Shown here piece by piece: positions 1-6,949 of a stretch of 14,351 bases of DNA. A program made the position numbers and the translations under genes. How positions within the stretch are numbered: position 1 is the first letter of the stretch; every line of letters begins with the position of its first letter. Origin of the DNA: Robiginitomaculum sp. (GTDB lineage: Bacteria > Pseudomonadota > Alphaproteobacteria > Caulobacterales > Maricaulaceae); assembly GCA_026993275.1 (NCBI GenBank), contig JALWUB010000355.1, positions 1 to 14,351 on the forward strand, in the 5' to 3' direction. The notes under the pieces are model-generated. The model was not told where the DNA came from and did no database searches. It worked only from the letters and a program-made list of their open reading frames with translations.

Positions 1-1
1 C

Positions 2-1102
2 ATGAATGTTGACGGCAAACCCATGCGCACCATCTGGCTGGACGAAGATGGCGCCACGGTGCGCATCATCGACCAGACCCTGTTTCCGTTCCGCTTCGAG
101 ATCGTCAGCCTGCGCACCGTGGACGCCGCCGCCAGGGCGATTCGCGACATGCAGGTGCGCGGCGCACCGCTGATCGGCGCCACAGCGGCCTACGGGCTGG
201 CGCTGGCCCTGCGCGAGGATGCCAGCACGGAGGCGCTGCAGGCGGCGTGCAAGACCCTGCTGGCAACCCGGCCGACGGCGATCAATCTGCACTGGGCGCT
301 GGAGCGCATGAAGGCCGTGCTCATGCCGCTGCCGGAGCCGCAGCGCATGGCCGCCGCCTATGCCGAGGCTGCGCGGATTTGCGACGAGGACGTGGCCGTC
401 AATGCCGCCATCGGCGATCACGGGCTAGAACTGATCAAGGCCATTGCCGCCAAAAAGCCCGGAGGCGCGCCGGTCAACATCCTCACCCATTGCAATGCCG
501 GATGGCTGGCCACGGTGGACTGGGGCACGGCGACAGCGCCGATTTACAAGGCCCATGATGCGGGCCTCGCCATCCATGTCTGGGTGGACGAAACCCGGCC
601 GCGCAATCAGGGCGATGCGCTGACCGCCTGGGAGCTGGGCCGCCATGGCGTGCCGCATCATGTCATTACCGACAATGCCGGCGGTCATCTGATGCAGCAG
701 GGCCAGGTTGACCTGGTGCTCACCGGCACCGACCGCACCTGCGCCAATGGCGATGTCTGCAACAAGATCGGCACCTATCTGAAGGCCCTGGCGGCACGCG
801 ACAATGACATTCCGTTTTATGTGGCCCTGCCCTCTTCCACCCTGGACTTTTCCCTTGCCGATGGCCGCGCCATTCCCATTGAAGAGCGCTCCGGGCGCGA
901 AGTGTCCCACGTCAGCGGCCGCGATGAAGACGGCACCGTGCGCAGCGTGCAGCTGACACCGGACGGCTCGCCGCTGGCCAACCCGGCCTTTGACGTCACC
1001 CCGGCGCGGCTGGTCAGCGGCCTGATCACCGAGCGCGGGCTGGTGCAGGCCAATGCCGAAGCGCTGGCGGCGCTGTTTCCGGAGCGTGCAGGCGCGGCCT
1101 GA
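2..1102 (+). CDS. mtnA: S-methyl-5-thioribose-1-phosphate isomerase
   Basis: Methionine salvage enzyme that converts 5-methylthioribose-1-phosphate (an aldose) to 5-methylthioribulose-1-phosphate (a ketose) in the cytoplasm. The 366-aa length is normal for the family. Seen in the sequence: the RGAP motif at about residues 53-56; the catalytic cysteine in THCNAG (Cys164); the catalytic aspartate in TGTDR (Asp244, where GADR is commoner), followed by the family signature [12 protein letters not shown]. The Cys-Asp spacing of 80 matches the C160/D240 pair of the Bacillus enzyme. The ATG at base 2 gives [13 protein letters not shown], a typical family start, so the gene is probably complete, although its upstream signals lie outside the window. 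An internal ATG at base 23 is the only other near start. A weak hairpin follows the stop, and the TPR gene begins 75 bp later on the same strand. Confidence 0.96.
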   Translation: MNVDGKPMRTIWLDEDGATVRIIDQTLFPFRFEIVSLRTVDAAARAIRDMQVRGAPLIGATAAYGLALALREDASTEALQAACKTLLATRPTAINLHWALERMKAVLMPLPEPQRMAAAYAEAARICDEDVAVNAAIGDHGLELIKAIAAKKPGGAPVNILTHCNAGWLATVDWGTATAPIYKAHDAGLAIHVWVDETRPRNQGDALTAWELGRHGVPHHVITDNAGGHLMQQGQVDLVLTGTDRTCANGDVCNKIGTYLKALAARDNDIPFYVALPSSTLDFSLADGRAIPIEERSGREVSHVSGRDEDGTVRSVQLTPDGSPLANPAFDVTPARLVSGLITERGLVQANAEALAALFPERAGAA

Positions 1103-1107
1103 CGCAA

Positions 1108-1130
1108 CCGCTTTGCCGCAGCGGGGTTTT
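1108..1130 (+). terminator. weak possible terminator after mtnA
   Basis: CCGCT (1108-1112) and AGCGG (1120-1124) can pair around a 7-nt loop, followed by GG and TTTT (1127-1130), starting six bases after the mtnA stop. The stem is only 5 bp, so termination would be partial at best. Confidence 0.3.
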
Positions 1131-1177
1131 GCGCTAGGGTCTGACGGGATCTCCGGGGCGGCGCAAAAGGGCAAGCT

Positions 1178-1762
1178 GTGAAGACCATTGATCGCAAACG
1201 GCTTTGGAAGACGCGCGCAAGGGGCTGGATTATATCCCTGTTTGCCCTGTGCCTGGCCCTGCCTGCCCTGGCCGCCGATCAGGGTGAATCCCTTGATCTC
1301 GTGCTGACACGGCTCAGCCAGGCCGGCAGCAAGGCCGAGGCGGCGCAATTGAGCGAGGAGGCCCGGGCGCTCTTCTTCGAATCCGGCAGCGCCACCGTGG
1401 ACATGCTGCTGCAGCGCGGCATTGCGGCGCAAAAGCAGGGGCGGCTGGATCTGGCCGGGGATTTCTATGGCGACGTGATCGCCCTGCAGCCGGATTTCGC
1501 CGAGGCCTATCACCGCCGCGCCGGGCTGGACATCGCGCGCGGGCACTATGCAGACGCGCTGGAGGACCTCAACGCCGCCCTGTCCCTGCAGCCGCGCCAT
1601 TTTGACGCCCTGACCAGGCTGGGCCAGGTGCTGGAGCGGCTGGGCGCGCCCGATGCCGCCTACAAGGCCTATGAAGACGCCCTGGCCATCAATCCCTTTG
1701 ATGAAGCCGCCACTGCCGGGGCGCGGCGGCTGGCGCCGCGCACCCAAGGCCGCTCTCTCTAG
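1178..1762 (+). CDS. exported tetratricopeptide-repeat protein
   Basis: A 194-aa protein of unknown specific role, probably a periplasmic scaffold for protein-protein contacts. It has a signal peptide: a basic start (KTIDRKRLWKTRAR), a hydrophobic core, and cleavage after ALA or LAA at about residues 32-33. Three TPR units follow at about 74-107, 108-141 and 142-175; each ends in the usual proline (P105, P139, P173) with exact 34-residue spacing. The GTG start at 1178 is chosen because AAAAGGG lies 6 nt upstream (1165-1171) and the signal peptide begins there. The stop TAG (1760-1762) consists of the TA target of an IS630-type element plus the element's first G. Joining the DNA left of this element to the DNA right of the next repeat would also give TAG, so the protein is probably not truncated. 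Confidence 0.88.
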   Translation: MKTIDRKRLWKTRARGWIISLFALCLALPALAADQGESLDLVLTRLSQAGSKAEAAQLSEEARALFFESGSATVDMLLQRGIAAQKQGRLDLAGDFYGDVIALQPDFAEAYHRRAGLDIARGHYADALEDLNAALSLQPRHFDALTRLGQVLERLGAPDAAYKAYEDALAINPFDEAATAGARRLAPRTQGRSL

Positions 1763-2207
1763 AGCGTTTCGGGTTTTGACGGAAGCGTATCCTGCGTTTT
1801 TTGAAATAGTTTGCACACTCTTCTGCGGTGATACGGTCGAGGATGGTGCCGACGGCGCGCCAGAGGGTATCTCTCGAGCGGGCACTGGCGGCTCGCATCC
1901 AGTGCTTGATCTTTGCGAACGCCTGTTCGATCGGGTTCAGGTCCGGGCTGTAGGGCGGCAGAAACAAGAGGTGCGCTCCGGCCTTCCGGATGACCCTGCG
2001 AACCGCCGGGCTCTTGTGGCTGCCGAGGTTGTCCATCACCACCACGTCACCGGGGCTGACCGACCCGGTCCGTCGCGCACGCATCCTCCACTTCACCACG
2101 CTCGACGGCGCAACGCCAAAACGGGCGGCCACGGCGCGACAACTCTCCCCGGCTTCCATCGCCGCCACAGCCCGCTCCCTGAGGTCATTCGAATAAGGTC
2201 TCGTCAT
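1689..2207 (-). pseudogene. IS630-family transposase, internal in-frame deletion
   Basis: This remnant transposase of 172 codons keeps an N-terminal helix-turn-helix (about residues 1-45, with SNDLRERAV and CRAVAARFGV) and then jumps at about residue 52-54 straight into the C-terminal catalytic part: MDNLGSHK (Asp59), then PYSPDLNPIEQ (Glu94). Asp59 and Glu94 have 34 residues between them, as in DD34E elements. The first catalytic Asp (the FIDET region) and roughly 150 residues are missing, so it cannot be a working transposase. The join lies at about 2049-2054 and is in frame. Near the end, ECANYFK is followed by KRRIRF instead of the usual NAGY; NAGY appears in the neighbouring frame, implying one extra A in an A6 run (T6 on the + strand). 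The reading frame then runs through the element end into the TPR gene. The ATG at 2207 gives the familiar MTRPYSNDLRERA start, with AGGAAGG just before it. Confidence 0.88.
1760..1787. repeat. left terminal inverted repeat of the IS630-type element
   Basis: Begins TAGAGCG at the TA target. It matches the reverse complement of 2274-2301 at about 21 of 28 positions, including TTTT and CGGAA blocks. Confidence 0.75.
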
Positions 2208-2273
2208 CCTTCCTGGCCTCCTCCACCAGTATGGATGATGAATCACAAATACCCCAGAATGGGAATCCCCCAT

Positions 2274-2301
2274 CGATTCCGAAAAATCCGGAGCCGCTCT
2301 A
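2274..2301. repeat. right terminal inverted repeat of the IS630-type element
   Basis: Its reverse complement begins TAGAGCG and pairs with 1760-1787. The last two bases (TA, 2300-2301) are also the first two bases of the next repeat. Confidence 0.72.
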
Positions 2302-2428
2302 GAGCACTTCCCGAAAAAGCCTGTCCCGGACTCCGATCCGGGATGGGAACCGGTTTTCGGATAAGAAGTGCGACAAAACAACAGGATAGAGTGCGCGTTT
2401 TGATTCTATCAAAACGTGAAGCGCTCTA
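2300..2428. repeat. MITE/RPE-like palindromic repeat with IS630-type ends
   Basis: A 129-bp non-coding element bounded by TA, with ends TAGAGCACTTC (left) and, reversed, TAGAGCGCTTC (right). It has two hairpin modules. In the first, GCACTTC (2304-2310) pairs with GAAGTGC (2365-2371), CCGAAAA (2311-2317) with TTTTCGG (2354-2360), and CCCGGA (2325-2330) with TCCGGG (2337-2342). In the second, TAGAG (2387-2391) pairs with CTCTA (2424-2428), and CGTTTTGAT (2396-2404) with ATCAAAACG (2408-2416) over a 3-nt loop. Its right end agrees with the left end of the adjacent IS630 element at about 21 of 28 bases. It resembles dispersed repeats of alphaproteobacterial genomes (from memory). The second hairpin lies just past the stop of the VWA gene and could shield or end that transcript, though no clear T run follows it. 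Confidence 0.82.
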
Positions 2429-2442
2429 GCGGCGCTCCGGTA

Positions 2443-5400
2443 TCACTTCGCCATCGCCACGATCTGCGCGATCGCCAGTTCCTGGGCTGGACTGAGCGGG
2501 AAACCGCCGCCAACTCCTGCCGGCGCGCTCCCGCTGCCCGAGGCGCCACGACCAGCAAAGCCTTCACCGCGGAAGCTGCGCACCGTGTCCCATAGCGCGC
2601 CCCCCGTCTCCCAGGCGGACCAGCCGGTTGAAATCGGGTCGCCCACCGCCTCCTTGGTCTTGTTGGCGCCGTAGTTCTTTGCCCATTCCCTTGCGGCATT
2701 TCGGGCGGCGTCGCGCAGCAGATCGCCGTTTTCGGCGCCGTCGGGCCCGCCCTCGATCCGGCACAGCCGCGCCGCCTTTTCGCGCGCCGCGTTCACATCG
2801 CGGTTGAGCAGCGCGTCCTCGCTCTCGATCGCCTCGCCGACCTGCGTCATCATCAGCGTTGCATAGCACCACAGCTTGTTCTCGGCCTGCTTGAAGGTAG
2901 CGAATGCGGCCAGTTCGGCGCTGGCAAAGGAGGTGAGCCCGGCAAAGTTTCCGTAGGCCGAGGCATAGAGCCCAAGGAGCTTGTCGATCCGGTCGAATTC
3001 CTGCGCGATCTGCTCGACCAAGGCGCCCTTGGCAAAGCTGTCCCGGTCCAGACGGAAAGCGCGGAAGCGGTTGCGTGCCGTGTTGTCGAATTCGGTGTCG
3101 ATCTGCCAAAGCCATTGCCGGGCCCCGGGGGCGCGAACCAGCGTGGAGGCTTTCCATCCCGGGGTGATCGCGGACAGGAACCCGAGCGGGAAACCATCGC
3201 CGGGGCGTGCCTTGGACAGGGGGGTGAATTGCGGGGCGGTGCCGGCATCGAGCAGAGCCGAGACGGCATCCTCTCCGCCCAGCAGCCGACCCTCGGCGAT
3301 GCCGGCGGCAATCTCGCCGGCCACGGTATCGCGGTTCCATTCGCCGCTGTTGAGCGGCCGGGCCGGGCGCAGCAGCACGTCGAAGCTCTCGCGCCGCACC
3401 ACCTGCCCGCCGGATCCCGGATCTCGCGCGAATTCGGAATGAAGCAGATACATCACCGGGCCGGGGGCGGGGCTGACCGGGCCGCGTTCGCTATCAAGGG
3501 CCGCAAGGCCGCGATAGGCGTTGACCATTCGCATCCGCCCCAGCGAGGGCCAACGGCGGGCCGGGTCGGCCAGCCATTCGTCCATCGGCTGGGGCCGCGG
3601 CGCGTCGGGACGGGCAGCGATCTCGGCCGGGGTGCGCACCCCCAGAAGGCGCAGCGCGTCGATCCAGCGGCTGAAATAGCGGATCAGATAGGCCCGTTCG
3701 GGATAGGCCCCGAGCGCTCCGATCAGCGACCATGTGCCGGTCAACCGCAGCGCCGTGTCGGGTCGGTCGAGCCGCAGCAGAACCCGCCGCGCCCGGCTGT
3801 CGGGGCTGTCGATGCCTTCCACGCGCAGTTCGAGATAGATATGCGGCACCGCCGCCGCGCCGGCCCGGGCCGGCGGCTGGTAGTGGCCTTCCGCCGCCAG
3901 CGCGGTATCGCGGAGGGCTACGGTGATCCTGCGCTCTGCAGGGGGCGGAGCGGCGGCGTCATCGGAGCTGGCGGCAGGCTGATCGGGAGTGCCGGCGCCA
4001 TCCGCGCCCGCTGTGCCTGCAGGGTTTTTCGGGCCTGCTGCCTCTTCTGCGTTCTCGGGCTTCCGCGCCTCCTCCCTTTCCGGCTGCACCCGGTATTGCA
4101 GCTGGACCTGGCTGGACACCTCGGCGCCGATCCGGCGGAACAGCGCCGCAAGCCCCTTCGCATCGCCCTGATAGGCGAGCCGCCCGCCGGTCTGCCGGGC
4201 CACCCGTTCCAGCAGCGCCGCATCGGCACCCTCGCCCAGCGGGATCGCATAGACCTTGATCCCGGCCTGTTTCAGCCGGCCGATGATGACGGCCTCGTCG
4301 CCACCCACATTGTCCGCGCCGTCCGACAGCACCACCACCACCCCGCCGGCCAGCGCCGCGTTGTCGGCAGCCTGACCCAGCGCATTCAGGATTCCGGTGT
4401 AGCTGGACATCTCCATCGCCGCGACCGCGTCGGCAAAGCTGGCGCGATCGGTCAGGGGGACGAGCCGCACCAGTTCGTTCGTTCCCCCGGCGAATGCGGT
4501 CAGCCCCACCGGCTGGCCCCCGGGGATCACGCCGACCAGCGACAGGATCGCCCGCTTGCTGGCCTCGAAAGCGCCGGTCTCGCCCATCGACCAGCTGACA
4601 TCGGTCAGGATCATGAGCGGCCGGGCGCGCTGCTCTGCCGACAGCAGCTGCAGTGGCCGGGCGCGGCCCTGGTCGCGCAGCAGGAAGTGATCGGGCAGCC
4701 ACAGCCCGCCACCGCCGGACTTGATCGACAGGCCGACCCGCACCAGCGGCCAGTCGGCGGCGTCGATCCGGGCGATCTCCAGCGCCGTCGCACTTGCCGG
4801 ATCGGCCGGCGAGAGGGCCTCGGGCGCATCCACCGGCGGGCGCCTGCCCACGCCAATGCTCACCCCGCCGAAATGCAGTGAGAACGGCTTGCCTGCGATC
4901 TGCCGACCGTTAACCCGCAGCACGGGCTGCCACATGTCCACCTGTTCGGGCCGGGTGCCGTCGCGCAGCCGGCCCGGCGCGTCAATCGCCGGCAGAAAGC
5001 GCAGCTCGAGTTCGTCCGCCGCCGGGTTGCCCCGCCATTCGATCAGCGTCTGGTCAAGCCCGGTGCTGTCCACCACACCCAGCCGCGCGGTGATCGGCTG
5101 GATGTCCGGCATGTCGTATTCTTGATAGGAGGCATCATACGGGATCCGGTCCAGCGGCACATCCACCAGGCGGGCAAGTTTCTCATCCTGCATCGGGTCG
5201 TAACCGGCATGCAGCAGTTCGAACACCCGGCGCGCACCGTTCCGTTCGGCCATGACGACATAGCGGTTCCATGACAGATAGGAATCGATGGTGTTGAAGT
5301 CGGAGTCCCTCGGATAGGTCAGGCCGGGGCTGCCTTCGGTGGTCTCCAGCAGGTCCAGGGCCCGCGCGACCGTGGCGGCGATCCCGTCGCGCAGGGCGGC

Positions 5401-5952
5401 ACCGGCGCCGCTGCGGGCCGCGGCCTCGGCCTCAGCCCGCAGTTCGGGCGGCAGGTGGGCTTCCTTGTCCAGGAACCGGCGCAGGGCGGCGAGCGCGGGG
5501 CCGTTCCTGTCCGGCGGTCGGCCGCGCGCAAGCGGCGTGTCCGGGCGGGGGTAGAGTTGCAGATAACGGATCTGCCAGCCCATTTCCTGCAGCAATGCGC
5601 CGAACAGCGCCGCCCGGTCCACCGGGTTGGCAATGCGCGTGCTCAGCACCTGTTCGGGTGTCTGCCGGCGGCCGATATAGGGGGCCAGCGCGATGTCTTG
5701 CATCACGAAGTCATGGGCGGCCTCAGCGCTGCCCAGCGTTCTGGCAGCCTCGTCAACCGTGCGGCCCGGATATTCCAGCTCGACCCGGGCTTTTTCCAGA
5801 AGCTGCAACAGCCGTGCAGCCGGATCGTCGTCGCGCCCCGCCAGCAGCCACAGCAAGAGCAACAAGACACCCACGACCAGCGCCAGGATCGCGCTGACGA
5901 CCTGCTTACGGCGAGAATCCTGTGGAAGATCCCGGTTCAACAAACCAAACAT
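2443..5952 (-). CDS. large membrane-anchored VWA-domain protein with transglutaminase-like N-terminal region
   Basis: A 1169-aa protein of unknown function. One membrane segment (about residues 17-39, rich in Leu/Val/Ala) follows a short basic cytoplasmic tail, so the bulk is probably periplasmic. Residues of about 80-260 resemble the transglutaminase-like region often fused to such proteins (ANPVDRAALFGALLQEMGW; later YVVMAERNG...HAGYDP), but I see no clear Cys-His-Asp triad, so it is probably not catalytic. The VWA domain spans about 445-625 with a complete metal (MIDAS) site: D451-V-S453-W-S455, Thr519, Asp544. An Ala/Pro/Glu-rich linker (about 640-690) leads to an unrecognised C-terminal third. 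The ATG at 5952 is preferred over 6027: a G7 Shine-Dalgarno-like run (5957-5963) precedes it, and a promoter at 5999-6027 would exclude the longer start. It stands alone, with no MoxR-type ATPase or Bat partners in view. VWA-mediated, metal-dependent adhesion or complex assembly is inference. Confidence 0.88.
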   Translation of the reverse strand: MFGLLNRDLPQDSRRKQVVSAILALVVGVLLLLLWLLAGRDDDPAARLLQLLEKARVELEYPGRTVDEAARTLGSAEAAHDFVMQDIALAPYIGRRQTPEQVLSTRIANPVDRAALFGALLQEMGWQIRYLQLYPRPDTPLARGRPPDRNGPALAALRRFLDKEAHLPPELRAEAEAAARSGAGAALRDGIAATVARALDLLETTEGSPGLTYPRDSDFNTIDSYLSWNRYVVMAERNGARRVFELLHAGYDPMQDEKLARLVDVPLDRIPYDASYQEYDMPDIQPITARLGVVDSTGLDQTLIEWRGNPAADELELRFLPAIDAPGRLRDGTRPEQVDMWQPVLRVNGRQIAGKPFSLHFGGVSIGVGRRPPVDAPEALSPADPASATALEIARIDAADWPLVRVGLSIKSGGGGLWLPDHFLLRDQGRARPLQLLSAEQRARPLMILTDVSWSMGETGAFEASKRAILSLVGVIPGGQPVGLTAFAGGTNELVRLVPLTDRASFADAVAAMEMSSYTGILNALGQAADNAALAGGVVVVLSDGADNVGGDEAVIIGRLKQAGIKVYAIPLGEGADAALLERVARQTGGRLAYQGDAKGLAALFRRIGAEVSSQVQLQYRVQPEREEARKPENAEEAAGPKNPAGTAGADGAGTPDQPAASSDDAAAPPPAERRITVALRDTALAAEGHYQPPARAGAAAVPHIYLELRVEGIDSPDSRARRVLLRLDRPDTALRLTGTWSLIGALGAYPERAYLIRYFSRWIDALRLLGVRTPAEIAARPDAPRPQPMDEWLADPARRWPSLGRMRMVNAYRGLAALDSERGPVSPAPGPVMYLLHSEFARDPGSGGQVVRRESFDVLLRPARPLNSGEWNRDTVAGEIAAGIAEGRLLGGEDAVSALLDAGTAPQFTPLSKARPGDGFPLGFLSAITPGWKASTLVRAPGARQWLWQIDTEFDNTARNRFRAFRLDRDSFAKGALVEQIAQEFDRIDKLLGLYASAYGNFAGLTSFASAELAAFATFKQAENKLWCYATLMMTQVGEAIESEDALLNRDVNAAREKAARLCRIEGGPDGAENGDLLRDAARNAAREWAKNYGANKTKEAVGDPISTGWSAWETGGALWDTVRSFRGEGFAGRGASGSGSAPAGVGGGFPLSPAQELAIAQIVAMAK

Positions 5953-5975
5953 TCGTCCCCCCCGAAATGCTCGAG

Positions 5976-6005
5976 TTGCGGGCAGTATGTTTGCGGGCAG
6001 TATAG
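5976..6005. repeat. 15-bp tandem duplication at the VWA promoter
   Basis: TTGCGGGCAGTATGT (5976-5990) is followed directly by TTGCGGGCAGTATAG (5991-6005), identical over the first 13 bases. On the - strand the upstream copy carries TATACT, which serves as the -10 box, and the downstream copy carries CATACT, so a second, weaker -10 is possible. Confidence 0.75.
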
Positions 6006-6027
6006 TGGCAGGCGGACGTGTTTTCAA
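5999..6027 (-). promoter_or_regulatory. sigma70-type promoter of the VWA gene
   Basis: On the - strand, TTGAAA (6027-6022) and TATACT (6004-5999) are separated by exactly 17 bases. Predicted initiation near 5992 leaves a leader of about 40 nt before the ATG at 5952. The -10 box sits inside one copy of a 15-bp tandem repeat. Confidence 0.6.
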
Positions 6028-6904
6028 CTTTGGCCGCGCGGAAGGTCATGAAGGCGCCGGAGCTGAAGGCCGGTAGCGTGAACTGTTTGACAGCGATCCG
6101 CCGCCCTTCAGCCGCCATTACCCGGAAAGCCGGCCGGCCCGCTTCAGCTTTGATGGTCGGAACACAGTGGCGGCGAAAGTTGACAACCATGGGGCTGCAG
6201 CCAGGCACACGAGACTGGCGGGCTGAGCCAATGTCGGCGGGGACATGTAAGGAGACGGTATGAGACGGAGCACCAGTTCGGGTACCATAGCCGCCATCAC
6301 CAAGCCCTCCACCCCCCACACACCCTTTGCAAGCAAATAATCGCTGCACCCCTTGTGGCATAAGGGTTTGCACCGGTCAGGAAGAGGGTTTTCATGATCA
6401 GCAATCAAGAGAGTGCCGAATCCCGTACCGGGACGCCAGACGCCATTTGGGGGATTGTTGGCAGGGCCTCAGGAACAGCCGGATGGTCACCGCCGGGCAG
6501 TCCTGCAGGGGGCAAATGTACCGCACCGAATGAGGGCAATTCGTACGCCAGGAACAGCGTCTGTCCCGGGGTGTCCATCATCGATGCTTTTATGCCGGAA
6601 AATCCTTGTAAACTATCAAATTCGGTACATACTCTTACGCGTGGTCCCGGGGGTGTTTTTGCCCAGAAAGCGGGCCTGTCGGAACCCTTGGGTGCCTCAC
6701 AATTGAGGATACTCCCAACGTCCTTGCATCCGGTGTCATGCGGGCCCGTCTCGGCACGCAGTTTCTTGAGCGGCGATTTTGCCAGAATCCGGGCTCTGGC
6801 CAGGCAGCGTCGCAAACTTTACAATTGATTTCGGTAAAACCGGAAGAAATGTCATGGGCGGAGCTGGCAGCGGGGCCTTGGCAGGCACGCGTTCGGACGG
6901 CACA

Positions 6905-6916
6905 TTGTTCTAACAA
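6905..6916. promoter_or_regulatory. possible operator-like palindrome upstream of the HEPN gene
   Basis: TTGTT and AACAA are inverted around CT, 33 bases before the TTG start. The arms are short and it occurs once, so it may be chance. Confidence 0.2.
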
Positions 6917-6935
6917 CTGGATGTCGTGTCATATT

Positions 6936-6943
6936 AGGGAGGG
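6936..6943 (+). promoter_or_regulatory. ribosome binding site that decides the TTG start
   Basis: AGGGAGGG ends 6 nt before the TTG at 6950. An ATG at 6945 is too close to it and opens a frame of only ten codons, so the TTG is the credible start. Confidence 0.65.
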
Positions 6944-6949
6944 CATGAA

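Larger units (their letters stand above)
1760..2301 (-). mobile_element. internally deleted IS630/Tc1-mariner-type element (542 bp)
   Basis: Both ends are present. Reading inwards from 1760 and, on the other strand, from 2301, each begins TAGAGCG, and about 21 of the first 28 bases agree. The element is flanked by TA, the target duplicated by IS630-family transposases. The family is normally about 1.0-1.2 kb, and the missing length corresponds to the middle of the transposase. The element lies antisense to the 3' end of the TPR gene. Because the ends survive, it could still be moved by a full-length transposase elsewhere in the genome; that is inference. Confidence 0.85.
6028..6949. other. 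about 920 bp without a convincing gene
   Basis: Open frames here are short, overlap one another on both strands, and give no protein I recognise. The left edge abuts the VWA promoter. A small palindrome lies at 6350-6366 (CCCTT, 7-nt loop, AAGGG), flanked by a direct repeat TGCACC (6345-6350 and 6369-6374). TTGTTCTAACAA (6905-6916) is a near-palindrome just ahead of the HEPN gene. The stretch may be decayed accessory DNA. Confidence 0.5.

Noticed and set aside
425..1885. A 486-codon open frame on the - strand across mtnA and the TPR gene
   Set aside because: It is antisense to two well-supported genes in high-GC DNA, with low-complexity Gly/Gln/Arg composition. Its only meaningful stretch (KNAGYASV) is the out-of-frame tail of the IS630 transposase.
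3115..4881. A 588-codon open frame on the + strand
   Set aside because: It lies wholly antisense to the VWA gene. The composition is that of a GC-rich shadow frame (Gly/Arg/Pro/His-rich, no domains), while the opposite strand has an intact MIDAS-bearing protein.
5906..6373. A 155-codon frame on the - strand upstream of the VWA gene
   Set aside because: It would overlap the well-formed promoter and the VWA start in another frame, and it gives no recognisable protein.
6405..6815. A 136-codon frame on the - strand in the gene-poor interval
   Set aside because: It has no recognisable domain, mixed codon bias and competing frames on both strands; too weak to call a gene.
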